Source of the DNA: Coniferiporia sulphurascens | Taxonomy: Eukaryota > Basidiomycota > Agaricomycetes > Hymenochaetales > Hymenochaetaceae | Direction: 5' to 3' | Length of the DNA: 64,000 nucleotides | Assembly (NCBI GenBank): GCA_002794785.1 | Contig: NBBA01000022.1 | Location: 496,001-560,000 of the forward strand | In this document: positions 1-12,311 of the stretch, piece after piece | Numbering within the stretch: the first letter of the stretch is position 1 | Layout: each line of letters starts with the position of its first letter | Notes under the pieces: model-generated | What the model was told of the DNA's origin: nothing | The model's database searches: none | The model's input: only the letters and a program-made list of their open reading frames with translations | Position numbers and translations under genes: made by a program

Positions 1-3000
1 TGACGAACAGTAAATATAACTCATGTTTCCAAATGCGAGACTTGTAACTTACACTCGGCGCAGGTGGAATGGACAAGTGGTGTCTGAATTGGTTGACTGG
101 AGGCAGACGCATGATCTATACAAAGGTCTTCATTTCCCTCAGACTGACATCCCGGCCCAGGTGAGTTAATACGGTTCTATACCCGAGTTTTTTTTTAAAT
201 TAATGAAATTGCTTCAGGCGCGCGAACTGTATAAAATCAGTAAGTAGCTTTTTTTGAAATTTTTTTTTAATTGCTTGTCTCATTCCTTGATAGATAGAGT
301 TAGGTTGCTGTACAATCGATCTCAGACTACCGCTCGCCTCGTCGTTCGAAGTCGGGAGGACCTGGAGCATCCACTGGTCAGTTTTTTTGTTAGACCATTT
401 CAGTTATTTTGCTTATCTTTTGAGCACAGGATATGACACACTCCTTCCTCCGTGCAATGAGTCCGATACACATAAAATGTATGTTGTAAGTCCTTAGCAG
501 CAGTTGAATTCCACTAATCGATTTGCACCCAGATCTTGCCAATATGGGAGTTCGATCTTCCATGTCAATCGTAAGAAATCAATAAGGCATCCTTTCGATA
601 TAGCTGGCTGACGTTATCGTTAGTCAATTGTGACCTTCGGGGCGCTCTGGGGTCTAATCTCTTGTCACTCGTATGGTGTGCAAGGCATGCGGGTGTCATT
701 CCCGGTCCGTCAGATGTTACGACTACTCAGTGATTCTGTATCCCGGAATATTGAGCGTTTGAGCTATGCCCAACGCCTTCACACCCGAAAGCTCGTGAGC
801 AATTGTTTTTCGTCATAGTTTCTTGTGCTGAGAGGTAACAGATCAGTACGCTACCAACGGACTCGCATCCGACGGGTTACATAGTGTCGAACGCGGAAGA
901 TTTACTCGGTCTCTTCGACGCTGACTTCGGTGTACTTGTCATCGGAGAGGGCGCAAAGATTTTAGGACCAAATCAACATGGCCAGGAAATTTTGCTTGTG
1001 GCGGAATACCTCCGTCTAAAACAATTTTCGTAAGTGTCTGCCGGTTTATATGATAGTGCTCACACTGATTATCTGCAGCCTTATGCAAGTTTCGCAGTCT
1101 GTTGTAAAGGATTTTCCGGACCTGCAGCTGCCCAGCGGGCTCGAAATCATTGCTGGACTACTTTGTGTACCTCTTTCTCGAGGAGGAAAAGATTTTATCG
1201 CATTTCTTCGCAAAGGGCAGTTGCGTGATGTGCACTGGGCCGGCAAACCTTACAAAGATGATGACGGAACGGAGTCCGTACTAGAACCTCGCAAGTCTTT
1301 CAAGGTAGATCAAGAATTCTTTTGTTGAGCTTCTGGGCTAACGTCGACGATATAGACGTGGTCTGAAACCATTGCAGGCAGATGCCGCGCATGGACTGAA
1401 GAGCTTCTGGAAACGGCAGGAGTGCTTGCACTTGTGTACGGGAAGGTGAGCACGAGATTCGGAGATAGCGAGGGAAACCTGGTTCGATGCCTTCCTTCTA
1501 GTTTATTGAAGTATGGCGACAGAAGGAAAGCGCGTTGCAGACCACGCAACTGACGAATCTCATTCTGTCCAACGCGAGTCACGAAGGTATCTATCTTATT
1601 ACTTAATGTGCCAGCTCAAAACCGTAACAAACCCTACATCAGTACGGACGCCTTTAAATCACATAATAAAGTGCGTCCACATTACGACCGCAAGGTAAAT
1701 GCCTTGGATGACATCCTTTTTGGCAGCTATCTCGAAATGGCTCTCAACGGGCCACTCGATATAGAAACACGCGAAAATCTTAGCAGGTCGCATTCCGCAT
1801 CAAAGGTAAGGACTTCAATCAGTTATATGCCCCAAATCTCACTCATCCTTGATCCATACAGAGCTTGTTATTCACTATAAACGACTTGCTTGTAAGATCA
1901 ATACTTCCCCGGTTTTGGTCATCAACTCATTTACATTTGCTACAGGACTTGACTAGGCTCGAAAGTGGAAATGAAACTTCGTTCAACGAACCGTTCGATC
2001 TTCATGAGGCAATATCCGATGCTGTTCAACTCTACAGGTATGACACATTTACGTCACGTCATGGGTTCTTCATCTTATCGAATGATGAAAAGGAACGAAG
2101 CTACTCGACGTAATATTCAATTCAACCTAGATGTAGCAGAGAGTCCGAAGATGGTAATCGGGGACGCGAAGAAGATACGTACCGTAGTTGCGAACTTAAC
2201 CGCGAATGCAGGTGAGGATTGTTGTAACTACTCGCCGAAACACATCTTAACAGAGGTACAAGTCAAATACACGACAGAAGGAATGGTAACCGTGTCATGC
2301 CACAAGTTCAAAGAACCTCGTGGACTTCGTAATCCGAAGGAAGTCGCCGTGGAAATAGTCGTGGGGGACACAGGCTGTGGGATCGAGAGCGCGAAGTTGG
2401 AAAGTATTTTCCGTGAATTCGAGCAGGTGGAATCGACCGTTCCTTGGTCATCAAGTTTACCAGGACTTGGTTTGTTTTTATTTCGCCTGCTTTGATTCGG
2501 TTTAATGACTGGGTTTTGGAAAGGCCTAGGGCTGGCCGTCGTTGCCAGAATTGTGGAGCAACTTGGTGGACAACTTCGCGTCGATTCAAAGCCGGGGGAG
2601 GGCTCCAGATTCTCTTTCTTAATCCCCTTCGAACTTGCAAGTAACAGGCGAGCGTCTTTGTCGCCGACGAATTCAGCAACTTCGGTTAAATCTCTCCAGA
2701 CGCGGTCCCGATCTGGTACCAGCAGCGAATCTAGTGAAGTCGATAGCATTGTCGAGGCACTATCATATGATCGTTTGAAAAATCAACAGAAAAAGAGCTC
2801 GAGAAATGCGCGGCGCCCTGTTCAAGTCCACAGACGCCCACCAACAGAAGGCCAGTTCGAGGTTGTTGATTCTCGTTTTCCGATCAAAAGTCTCAAAATG
2901 GACGAGTTCGACGTCGACAAAGCTGTCGAATCCGCGCAAATCAATACGGTCGCTCCGACTCCCATGCCTCCCCGAACCTCGGCGTCCTCTGCCTCTGACA

Positions 3001-3638
3001 GATCCTCTTCCTTTTCATCCGTCGGCGATAAGCTCCGAATACTTATAGTTGAAGTTAGGGATTTTTTCAAAATTCAACGACACTATCTAACTGCAGACAT
3101 AGGATGACCAGATTAATCGTAGTATTCTAACGAAGCGGCTTACTCTCGATGGTCACACAGTTGTAGGTACGACAGATGGCCAGGAAGGTGTGGAGGCGAT
3201 CGAAGCCGATCAAGAATACGATTGCATTCTCATGGACATACAGTAGGTGCTCTGAGCAGCATCGAGTTTGGAAAAATTTACGGTCTCTTCCTTAGAATGC
3301 CCATCCTTAATGGCTTTGAAGCTGCCAAGGCCATTCGCGCTTTGGAGAAAAGGACGCAATCATCTAGTACAAATTCTGAACGGACCTCTATACGACTCAA
3401 TGGACGGATCCCGATTTTTGCCGTGTCAGCATCTCTCCTTGAACGACAGCGCGAAGAGATGATTGGCTTCGGGATGGATGGGTGGATACTCAAACCTATC
3501 GACTTCAAGCGTTTGCGAACGATATTAAAAGGCGTTCTCGACCCACCTGAACGCGAAAATGCTGTCTATAAAGAAGGCTGCAGCTGGGAACGGGGTGGCT
3601 GGCTCGAAGACAGGAAGCGTCGCTCTCCATCGCCGTGA
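1..3638 (+). CDS. fphA: Fungal phytochrome hybrid histidine kinase (5' truncated by window)
   Basis: This is a red/far-red photoreceptor with a histidine kinase output and a fused response-regulator receiver. The window opens inside the gene, so the N-terminal PAS region and the bilin-binding cysteine are missing. Visible in order: the end of the GAF domain with HFPQTDIPAQ (around 150), then VRLLYNRSQTTARLV and MSPIHIKYLANMGVRSSM; the PHY domain with its tongue motif WAGKPY...LEPRKSFKTWSE (1240-1370); the H-box NASHEVRTPLNHII (about 1570-1670); an HATPase domain with DTGCGIE and a G-rich lid GLGLAVV (2150-2640); a serine-rich linker; and a receiver domain with the phospho-acceptor in CILMDIQMP (3225-3300) and a KP motif. 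Many short introns interrupt it. The stop is at 3636-3638. The family call is secure. In this family phospho-transfer feeds light input into HOG-type signalling and development; that role is inferred here. Confidence 0.93.
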
Positions 3639-4005
3639 TAGCCCAAGTCTGTTATTTCCGACCGTGCAACTTACGAATTCCGTTGAAGATTAGCAATTAC
3701 ATGTATCTGTATCAAGAGTCTCCATACACACTCCTCGCCCCTGTATTTCTGTTGCGCCCAATGTATTTAGCATCACACTTGTAATTCCTGAAGTTTGGCA
3801 CACACGCCTTGAAGACGTCCGTGCATAAATCCCGTGTTTTTGTTGCTTCCGTACTTGCTGTCAGTAATATTCTAATACATTCGTCTTTTTGCGAGTATTG
3901 TCTAAGAAGTGCTTAATGTGTTGTATACATATATGGATCAGAGTGATGTTGGGATAAGGAAAGCAGAGGGCATAGGTAAGGAGAGTGCGGCGAATCGCAT
4001 CGAAA
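3639..4005. other. Convergent intergenic spacer
   Basis: This 367-bp spacer lies between the 3' ends of the phytochrome and IWR1 genes, so it should hold both 3' untranslated regions. I see no ORF with protein-like composition and no repeat in it. Confidence 0.5.
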
Positions 4006-5272
4006 TCAGTCTTCCAGTTCAAAGCGACCTTCAGAGACTTCGTCATCAGAGTAGTCATGAAACATGTCTAGATGGAATGTGTTAAGTGACTTGGGCATTG
4101 AAAGTACAGAAACACGTCGTTTTACCTCCGCTATCCTCATCCGAGGACTCTTCATCCGGATAGTCATTTTTGTAGAAGTCCTCCGCTGGACGCGTGTCTC
4201 CGTTTCAAAATACCGTCCCAAAAAGAAATGATATCAGACTCACCGTTCGAGTCTTCGTCGGCTTCATCCTCAGCTTCCGATTCTGAGTCAAGATCGTCCT
4301 CGTCAAACGTGGGAGGCAAGCCAGTCACCGTAGCCATATTCGAGGCCGCTACCCATTCTGATAGGGTAGACGGACGATGGTAGAAAATGTCATACACATA
4401 ATCTTCTGGAGAGGGGTTTGTGACATCAGCAGCATTATTCTCGGCTAATGACACCGATGGGTCGGGATGAGTCGTGCTTCCATCAACTAGCAAAAACAAT
4501 TTCTTTGTTAGATCAAATATTATAAGAATACCTGAGATTAAAAGACAAACGGGTCATGTAATCCCTCAGCAGCGTTTGGAATTTCTCCATCTCTGGGTCA
4601 GTTTCGGCTTCCGGCACATTTGGTTCTAAAACGGCATCATAAATCTTGAAATTTGACGGGGTCTTTTCAAGGTCTTTTGATGAAAGGATCTTTGGTCTAT
4701 TGACGATTTAAACGTTGTAAACAAAAGTGTTAGTAGGAGACATACGGAGCCGTGACACGACGTGAAGACCGTCTGTTAGACTCGGGCTCCTCTTGAGTTA
4801 TGACACGGTACTGCCGAGCATAAACTTGTGAACTCTGGGTGCGGCTGACGACGTCTGGAGCCGCGGGTACAGCATAACTTTGGTTCTTTCGAGAAACGTC
4901 AGGAGAAATTTTCGCAAGTTCTGCGATACGATTCTAATATATCACCCGGCGTCAGTAAATATCGCGCTGAGGGACGTGACGGAACAACCGAGACGTACCT
5001 TGAGCTCATTCTGTTCCACATTGCCCCATGCAGCAGCGTCGACGGTTTCAGCCAGTTGAAATACGTCAAGGCCTCCCTTTCTTTTCTTGGACGCTCTCTT
5101 GAATGAAGGCTCAACAACTAAACAGGCAGGAATATGAATGCGGCCATCGTATTGGAAGAGCTGGAGAGCAGGGCTAGGTACCAAGCACCTCCGGAACATC
5201 CTCATCGCGCTTTCGCTTTATCCTCAAGATTGTATATCCTTGACTATGTGCTGCTTTCATGTTGACATCCAT
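4006..5272 (-). CDS. IWR1: RNA polymerase II nuclear import factor Iwr1-like
   Basis: Iwr1 binds assembled RNA polymerase II and carries it into the nucleus. The protein starts with MDVNMKAAHSQGYTILRIKR, the conserved N-terminus in which the line TILRIKRKRDE is typical. A middle region with YVYDIFYHR follows. The diagnostic acidic Iwr1 block is DEDSNAEDFYKNDYPDEE; it is restored when an intron starting GTGAGT is removed between 'DSN' and 'EDF' (around 4195-4245). A second intron separates 'SSDEDSG' from the final 'DYSDDEVSEGRFELED'. The start ATG at 5270-5272 is preferred because the extra upstream in-frame residues do not resemble the family. The gene is divergent from the zinc-knuckle gene, with 146 bp between start codons. 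Confidence 0.88.
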
Positions 5273-5418
5273 AGTAGTAGTCGCAGGAATAGCCTGAAGA
5301 TGACGAGGAGGTGCCAGTGGCTGAAATGGTCGAAGCCTATAATCCAAAGCCACGTGACCTACGACTACAGTCACCAGCCTTTGCCGCCGTCATCGCTCCC
5401 GCCTTTCAAGTCCCCGCC
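5273..5418. promoter_or_regulatory. Shared divergent promoter region, IWR1 / zinc-knuckle gene
   Basis: Only 146 bp separate the start codons of two divergently transcribed genes, so both promoters and 5' leaders must lie here or overlap the neighbouring coding region. This is inferred from gene geometry; no clear TATA box was seen. Confidence 0.5.
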
Positions 5419-6139
5419 ATGTCTAAATATGCACCTCATAGGCAGTCTGCGAACAATCCTCGGGCTACTTCATCCACTTTATGTCAAAAATGCTTAAAAA
5501 GAGGTGCGTATACATTCTTCGAAGGAGCCAAGGCCCAGCTGAGAATACCATTTCCAGGTCACTTCACTTATCAGTGCAACAATGCACGGCCATATGTTTC
5601 AAGGCCTTCGCGTACGCAAATGCTGGAAAAGCCGGCTCTCCTGGCAAAATTCAGGACAGAAGGAAACCCGAGTTCGGAGGTACCAGATGAGTTTAAGAAC
5701 AAGTGAGGCCCCACAATAAGTTGAGGTATTGACCGTTTACCTGACTTGGCTTGCCGTCGTGAAGGTCCGGTACAGCAGACAAGATATTGGAAGCTAAAGA
5801 AAAGGAGAGGGCCGCTCAGAAGGTGCCAGTAACCAGGAAGAGGAAGAGGTCGGGAAGGTATGTGTAATTTCATTATATTGTCTTTCCTTGCTTTGTACTG
5901 ACTCTATCTCAAGCTCCAGCTCGGATTCGACTCCAGGCTCAGAATCCTCAAGCTCGGACTCTTCAGAGAGTGGTTCTTCTGACTCCGATTCTGAGAGCGA
6001 CTCTCAGTCGGAGTCAGGTTCCTCGAGATCCTCCTCACGATCGCGAGCGCGAGAACGCAGGCGTCGTGGGACACGAACCAGAAGTCGGAGTATATCACAC
6101 TCCGGGAGCTCTGTGGGAGGTGATAGTCCTAGGCGCTGA
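5419..6139 (+). CDS. ZCCHC10-like zinc-knuckle protein with RS/SD-rich tail
   Basis: After MSKYAPHRQSANNPRATSST comes a CCHC knuckle: CQKCLKRG, then, across an intron, HFTYQCNN. This gives Cys-X2-Cys-X4-His-X4-Cys, followed by RPYVSRPSRTQML. The knuckle plus the downstream RPSRT motif is characteristic of ZCCHC10-type proteins. The C-terminal half (from about 5888) is a low-complexity Ser/Asp/Glu tract that switches to Arg/Ser dipeptides and ends GGDSPRR. RS-type tails are common in RNA-processing factors, so a nuclear RNA role is likely but not shown. The start at 5419 is the ATG nearest the conserved part. At least three introns are present. Confidence 0.82.
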
Positions 6140-6318
6140 AGGCTCGAACTTTGTAGATGGCACTTTTAAAGGTTTCTTCATTATTTTTGGCACACCTCCT
6201 TCTGACACGTATAATTTTATTTGTAGTTGGACATATCAGTTAATTTAATTTCTTTGGCGTTTAGGCCGATGTTGCCTATATAAAAACTTGTGTCTTCTTC
6301 CGGGGAGTCAGAAACGGA

Positions 6319-7432
6319 TTATCCGCGTCCCACGAAAGGCATGCCAGTCGCCCTACACCGCCGATCCCAATTAGAGAACATGTCCAAGAATGTCTTATAT
6401 TGCAACAGCACGCACATGATATTCATTTCCAGAACTGTGACCGAGTTTGGAAGGTTCGCAATATAGACAATGGCATCTGCAACATGTTTTACGTCCCGAA
6501 TCGTTGCTTCTGGCTCCATTTCACCATTGGGCTGCAATGCACCTATTGCCAGCCGAGCAGCCATGTCGGTATGTGCGTTCCCTGTTTGTGATTTCTTAGT
6601 TACTTGACCCTGGCACTGGTTTGTGATGCCGCACCTATGTTAATTTGAGTGCAGGCGATATTGAACGTCCGTCCGTCTAGCGCTGTTGACTTTGTCAAAC
6701 CCGTAATAGCATGTTTTGACGCTGTATAGGCAACGCTGTAGGGCCTAGGTGTGTACGCAGATATTGATCCGTTATTGATTATCCGACCTACACAAGCTTT
6801 AGTATCAAAGTTGTGGTGAGTCTATGCACATGACTAAATTTTACCTCCCTGCGGACTCTGACTCTTGAACATTCTGATAGCCTCACGTGTGCAAAGGAAT
6901 GAACCGATGAGGTTGGTGTTTATCACATCCTGAAATTTTGATAATGGAAGCTCTTCCATCGGCACCGCAGGTGCATTTATACCAGCGTTCTGTTAATCAA
7001 AGCCGCTTTTGTGAACCGTAAGTATGTATTGCTTTAGAAGACCCACATTAAAAAGAAGGTCAAGCCGGCCTGGTGGCACGCAGCGATGTTTGATTTGAGA
7101 AAGAGACTGCCCTATTGTTTAAGACATACCATACTCCCTTTTCGCTGCTTCGAACACCGCCTGGACACAGGGCTCATCGGAAACATCGGCGACGACGGTA
7201 TGTGGCGCATATCCGGTACATAATCTTGCTGTCTCCTCAAGCCTATCCTGTCGACGTGCGGAGAGTACAAGTCGCCATCCATTAGCCGACAGCGCTATCG
7301 CGGCTTCTCTACCGATGCCTAAGATGAGAACTTTTCCGTGACTTGCGGCGACTTGCTTAAGCCAACACCGATAATACCTGAAGATGCACCGGTAATTATG
7401 GCGACCCTTTGCTCGACGGTCATTTCGGACAT
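6319..7432 (-). CDS. Short-chain dehydrogenase/reductase (classical SDR, YdfG-like)
   Basis: This is an NAD(P)-dependent oxidoreductase of the classical SDR family. It begins [20 protein letters not shown], the TGxxxGxG cofactor loop. The NAG(I) motif follows, then GSIS (catalytic Ser) and [18 protein letters not shown] (catalytic Tyr and Lys in YxxxK). The last intron (GTGCGT..GTAG, about 60 nt) joins 'VLEMNI' to '[11 protein letters not shown]', the usual C-terminus of the YdfG/serine-3-dehydrogenase-like branch, which supports the splice model and a full-length protein. The substrate cannot be told from sequence. It lies next to a secreted FAD oxidase on the same strand, but a 286-bp spacer and no other pathway genes make a cluster only a weak possibility. 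The start at 7430-7432 has a second in-frame ATG three codons later. Confidence 0.9.
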
Positions 7433-7718
7433 CGTTATAGTTATCGAGGGAGAACGCTTATTCCGGCTGATGCCCGGAACTCGAAACGAGACGTTTTGGT
7501 TGTGGTTTGATAGGAATGATTGACGTCACATGCGATTCGGGGTATACCGAGTACCGTAGGCCTACGAATACATTATACATGAGCTATCATGAAACCCATC
7601 GGTTATCGCGCAGCCCGTTGATCAAAGCAAACATGTCCGGGAGCGTAAATAAAAAGTTGTAAAATAAGAATCAATGTTCGACCCCTCCAGTATTGGTACA
7701 CCTCGAAAGGCCCGGACT

Positions 7719-10320
7719 CTATATGTAGCATGTAAACTGAGAAGACTCCGACTGCCATCCAACTGCAACGTCTGCTTTTAATTCCGCTGTTTTGAAAGGG
7801 AGAAACATTGCCGCGACTCACCACATTGCCAACAGTCGAGCAACCGGTCTGGATCACTGTTAATGTCATTAGACAGTTGTCGTCACGAACACATGCAATG
7901 AAGACACATACAATTTATTCTTTATCTTCAGTAACTCCTCATAGTTCGTACCCCAGAATGCGACTGGGAAACATCAGTATGACCTTAAAGCGAAAGAGTA
8001 ACCCAGGGTCATCCACCTTCATGGTTTGGTTCATGTACATCAGCTTCGTTCTGTAAAGGATCAGCACCATACACATGAACCATACTCTGAGTAGGACATA
8101 CAGAATAGGCCGCATCGGGAGTCAATCTCCTCAGGAAGTCAATTGACTGGCTAGCGCTATTATATTGCTCTCTCCTTGATGCAAGGGTCGAGTTGAAGTT
8201 CCATGGTGCTATGAGCGTAATGTGGTATACGGAGTCACGCCATGCGTCTGTGATGCTTGTTCCACCGTCACCTCGGAAGTTGATGGGTGTGGATCCTAGG
8301 AAGCGTACTCCAGGAGTCAGCGATTCAGCAGTCAGGAGAGCGTTGAGTATTTCTTCGCGAGATGCAGCAGTCTCAAAGTTACTCTTGGGCAGAAGACGAG
8401 AAGCTAGTGCAAGATTTGCCCCAATTTCCTGTTTAATTGTGGTGTCAATAAATAGACAGACAACAAATGTAGACCGCTATTACCGCTGAATCTGTCCCCG
8501 CAAATGTATTGAAAAACTTCCCCCAGCTTGAAAATTCCGTAAACACTACTTCCACGCCCTCCACGCCGGCCGTCTTTAAAGAGTTCCCAAATTCTAGTAG
8601 CGGCAGCATGGAAACATTGGCAGCGCTATTATTGAGCGCAGGGGTGACGAAGAGTGCAGAGTCGCTTGCTACAAAGGCCCCCCAGCCTTCTTCAGCCCAT
8701 TGAAGACTGTTCTCGATGACTACTGACCATAGCGGCTCTGTCAAGGTTTTGTTCTCTTGAGTAAAAATCACTGCGGCGACTTGCAAGGTGACCGGAGGCG
8801 AAACAAGGGTGGTTGCTTCCAGCACGACACCGAAGGTACCTCCACCGCCTAGCAATGATATTGAATTATTGTCTCGGGGCGCAAATTTTGCGCTCACCTC
8901 CACGTAGGGCAAAGAACAAATCTTTATTCTGGCAGGCATTGGCGACACGATATTTACCATCCGGCGTGACTAGTTTGAATTGGAGCTTTGATCAAAAGGT
9001 TTGACGAAATTTAGTGGTTTGACTAGTCGAGCATAACAAGTGGTCTTACGACTCTGTCGACTCCCATACCCATTGTATTGGTCAGAGCCCCATGTCCTCC
9101 CCCCTGTCGAACCAAAATCTTAAGTATCCGCCCTCCGACAGTAATAGCGTGATAAAATGCCGCACCTGTAACCATCCACCTGCAGCTCCGACACCAGGAT
9201 CGCTACCTAAATGCACTTAAGAGATGCCGGGAGGAAAGGTAAACTAATGCGCACCCCCAACAAAAGTGAAATTATTTGCTTCGGCAAACGCGTATATATC
9301 CCTGAATTGTACCCCAGCCTTGATTGACTCAATATATAGTCAAAGGGAGCTATCATGTTTCTAGCGTACCTCGAGTGTAACGGCGGTATAAGAGTTGCTA
9401 CATCCCTCTGGCACAAACGAAGGCTCATACGTCATCTGACAGGCATTTAGTATATGAGTCAGTCCAGGGCGTCAGTATGGCAGGTAAGTACATTTTTCAA
9501 ATTGTGGGTCTAAAAGATCCGATTAGCACGGCAACTGAAGAGTATGATACAGTAGACGGGGTGGGTAAATTAAAACAGGCTTACCCACAAAGCCAGAGAT
9601 CCCGGAGCGCTGCTCCGACCTTTGTAATCATGCTTGGGGATTGAATAAGAAAGTCGTCAAATTTTGTGTTAATTAAAATGTATTCACCCCGGTGTTCTTG
9701 ACTATTATGCGCACTCCCGTCTTCCGTGAGAATGAGAATGCCGCGGACACATCACTCGGTTTTACTATATCAATCTGCAAATATGCGATGTGAATTGCCG
9801 ACACAAAGCGTACATAAAACGGCATACTTACGAAGTATTCAGGAATACTTCCCAAGGCACACTGCCTCGGCGGGGTCACAGGTGCTATATTTGAGGAATT
9901 CGAGAAATCAAGGAGGCATTGCTTGCCCGTCTTTTGACACGTTTCCCACTGTGTATTGATGTACCCGCCTGGAGCATTTGATCGGAACGCTGAGGAATCG
10001 ATTTAGTGTATTGGGACCCCATGCGGAGAAGTAAGATGCAGCCTACTCTCATTGATATAGTTGACACGGACATCTTGGCACGCCTCCGAGTTGAAAACAT
10101 CGGGGATTGTCGAATTGGAGTCCGTAAAACAGGGCTTTGCCACAGGCCTACCCAAGATGAGCCGACCTTCGACCTCAGTCTTCAGGTTGTCCCAGTCCTC
10201 TTGACTAGCCCCGTGAAGGCTCGGGCTTCCGTCTGCGTTTGTATACGATCCATTTGTGGTAAGAGCTTGAATGGAAAAACTGGCTGAGACCAAAGACAAA
10301 AACAGTTTCACAAAAGACAT
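7719..10320 (-). CDS. Secreted FAD-linked oxidase, berberine-bridge/glucooligosaccharide-oxidase type
   Basis: The protein starts with MSFVKLFLSLVSASFSIQALT, a signal peptide, so it is predicted to be secreted. The FAD_binding_4 domain is recognisable by IIVKNTG / HDYKGRSSAPGSLALW. An intron (GTGAATAC..CCAAG, about 9,630-9,695) splits it exactly before the His that normally carries the covalent 8-alpha-histidyl FAD bond, so that residue is present. Further motifs are VTLGAGVQFRDIY, VGGSDPGVGAAGGWLQGA and LFFALRGGGGTFGVV. A C-terminal BBE segment ends NEADVHEPNHE, FWGTNYEELLKIKNKFDPD, LLDCWQCVGW. The last exons are short and the stop (TAG) falls at 7719-7721. Fungal members oxidise sugars or alkaloid-like compounds; the substrate here is unknown. 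Several introns; N-glycosylation sites (NxS/T) are frequent. Confidence 0.9.
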
Positions 10321-10977
10321 AGCGGAAAGTGAGAGCTATAGCACAATGGAGAGTTCGAGAAATCCATTACACGAAGCTCCTCTTATATGCCGTTAACTCT
10401 GGAATTGCGATGCCCGCCGGCTCAAGTCGGGCCATTGGCTAATGCAAAAAAGTTGAACACTAGCGCCACATTCAATTTGGCAGACTTAGATCAGCAAGTA
10501 CCAAAAGGTCCGTGCTAGGCACCGGAAAGGACGAGTTTGTTAGGAAATGCACGCCCCAAGCCATGCCGAAGCACCCTAATCTCCTTTCCAGACACACTCA
10601 GGTCTGCGGCCAGCCTGTGCCACTGCCACTTACATTCACTAAGCAAGGGAACGGATCTTGAGCGATTGGCAAAGAAGGCGTGTGAAGTTCTTCAAGAGTA
10701 CCGGTAGGGCCCAAGAAAACGCCGATGATTCAGGCCACCATGTTCGTTACCGGATTCATGAGTTCCCCGGGCATTTCGCAGGTACATACACAATCGACGA
10801 AACACAAACCAAGGGTAAAGACATATGGGGCAAATTTTTTTCCTGTATCAAGGCATTTTAAGCCAACCGAGCAGCTCTATAACAACGTACTAATATTCGA
10901 TACACCCCGGAGTTTTCCGCTTCGCACTTCGAAACTTCGATATCGACGGTAGTCTCCAGGCGGCCATGCAAATAAGT
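10321..10977. other. Intergenic: promoter side of FAD oxidase, 3' side of L1-domain gene
   Basis: A 657-bp spacer. Short ORFs occur on the + strand (10,658-10,952) but none starts convincingly or resembles a known protein. The part next to 10,320 should hold the oxidase promoter. Confidence 0.45.
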
Positions 10978-12103
10978 CTAACCCCGACTTTTGGCCTTTT
11001 TTCTCGGTGGTTCACTCTCAACCTCCGTGTTGCGCTTCCTTTCCTTCTTCGTTTTGGTCGCTACTTGTTTGGGGATTTCCGCCTCCTCGGATTTGGTCTC
11101 CTTGTCCTCGTCAATTCGAGCCTCTTCATCGTTTACGTCAACCGCCTTCGCCTCGGCCCACCTTGCCCCGTCGCCTTGCCCGAGTTTGCAGGACCAGATG
11201 GGCAGACTAATGCTCGAGTTTGTTTTTATATGAAAACTTTGTATGTTGTCCCAACCGCCTTCAATACGCTTGACAATGGCGGGGAGAGCAGTTTTTAAGT
11301 TGTTGAGAATATGCGCATGTGACTGAGAGATCGTTCCGATTTTGACAGAACTAAGGCAAAATCAAATCTCGAGGCTCATTTTTTGTTTAAGAAAGGGACG
11401 TACGTGCATGTACCCCGGTTTTGATGCATGTAGGTTGAAGAGACGGCTTGCTCGAGCTCTCCCTTCAGATCTTTTTTCACAAGGGACACGGGTATTGGCT
11501 GTCTGGCAGTCACCGGGACGTCAGACATGGGACACGCACATTCGGACGGACGAAGAAGCAGCTCACTTTTTCGCGTCAAAGAATATCTTCCCCAGTAGTT
11601 TTGGCAGTAAGGGGACGACACGCTCGTCGGCAAGGAACAACCCATTCTCTTTCATGAGCATTCGCCGGGCTTCGAAAGGCTTAAACTTCCCCTTCAACTT
11701 AGTAACACCAACCACGCGACTAATAAATTTGATATTATGAGATTCCAATAGGTGCTTGTATTCTCGCTGAGGATCTTTCGTGATGAGGCAGACGGGGGTA
11801 GTGCGCGGGTCGACAATGGGGTGCGCTAGCGGTCTTATTGGGTGAAAAAAAAAAAAACAAGTTAGAAAGTTTATACAAGAAAACCAAGAGCAGCACAACT
11901 CACATTCTGAAAGGTTTTAACTTTTTCTCTGGTGTGGTTTTCTTCACAGACAGCACTAGCCAGACATTCTCCTCCTTCTCTGGCAGCAGTTCATTCTCTT
12001 CGCTCTGCTTTGCAGCCTTCGTCGCATGGCTCACGAGGGCAGTCACAGCTTTCTTGCACTGGGCAAGCGGCACCCGAGAGTCGATAAGCTCGCCCTTTGC
12101 CAT
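10978..12103 (-). CDS. Ribosomal L1-domain ribosome-biogenesis protein (Utp30/Cic1/RSL1D1-like)
   Basis: The protein starts MAKGELIDSRVPLAQCKKAV and contains an L1-fold body with the stretches VCLITKDPQREYK, SRVVGVTKLKGKFKPFEARR, FLADERVVPLLPKLLGK, FFDAKKQPIPVSL and TSVKIGTISQSHAHILNNL. The order matches yeast Cic1/Utp30 and human RSL1D1 rather than true ribosomal protein L1. The C-terminus is a long Lys/Glu-rich, likely nucleolar tail ending PRKKAKSRG, with the stop at 10978-10980. One intron lies at about 11,840-11,900 and others follow. The likely role is assembly of pre-60S/90S particles in the nucleolus, taken from the family. It is divergent from the hydrolase gene at 12,312. Confidence 0.85.
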
Positions 12104-12311
12104 TCGTAAGAGTTGAGAACCTCGCGACGACTAAGACAAAGAGTAAATCGACTCGTTCACTGCTGCTCGTGCAGCATTTACTGCAGCGAGGCACGTGCGC
12201 ACCAATGCGGAAATCCGAGCCCGGGTAACTCGCGTTTACCGGGGAGCGGCCAGAGTTAATCATGCAGCTGCTGTTTACTGGTACTGCGCCCATTATTCTC
12301 TTGCCCCCCTG

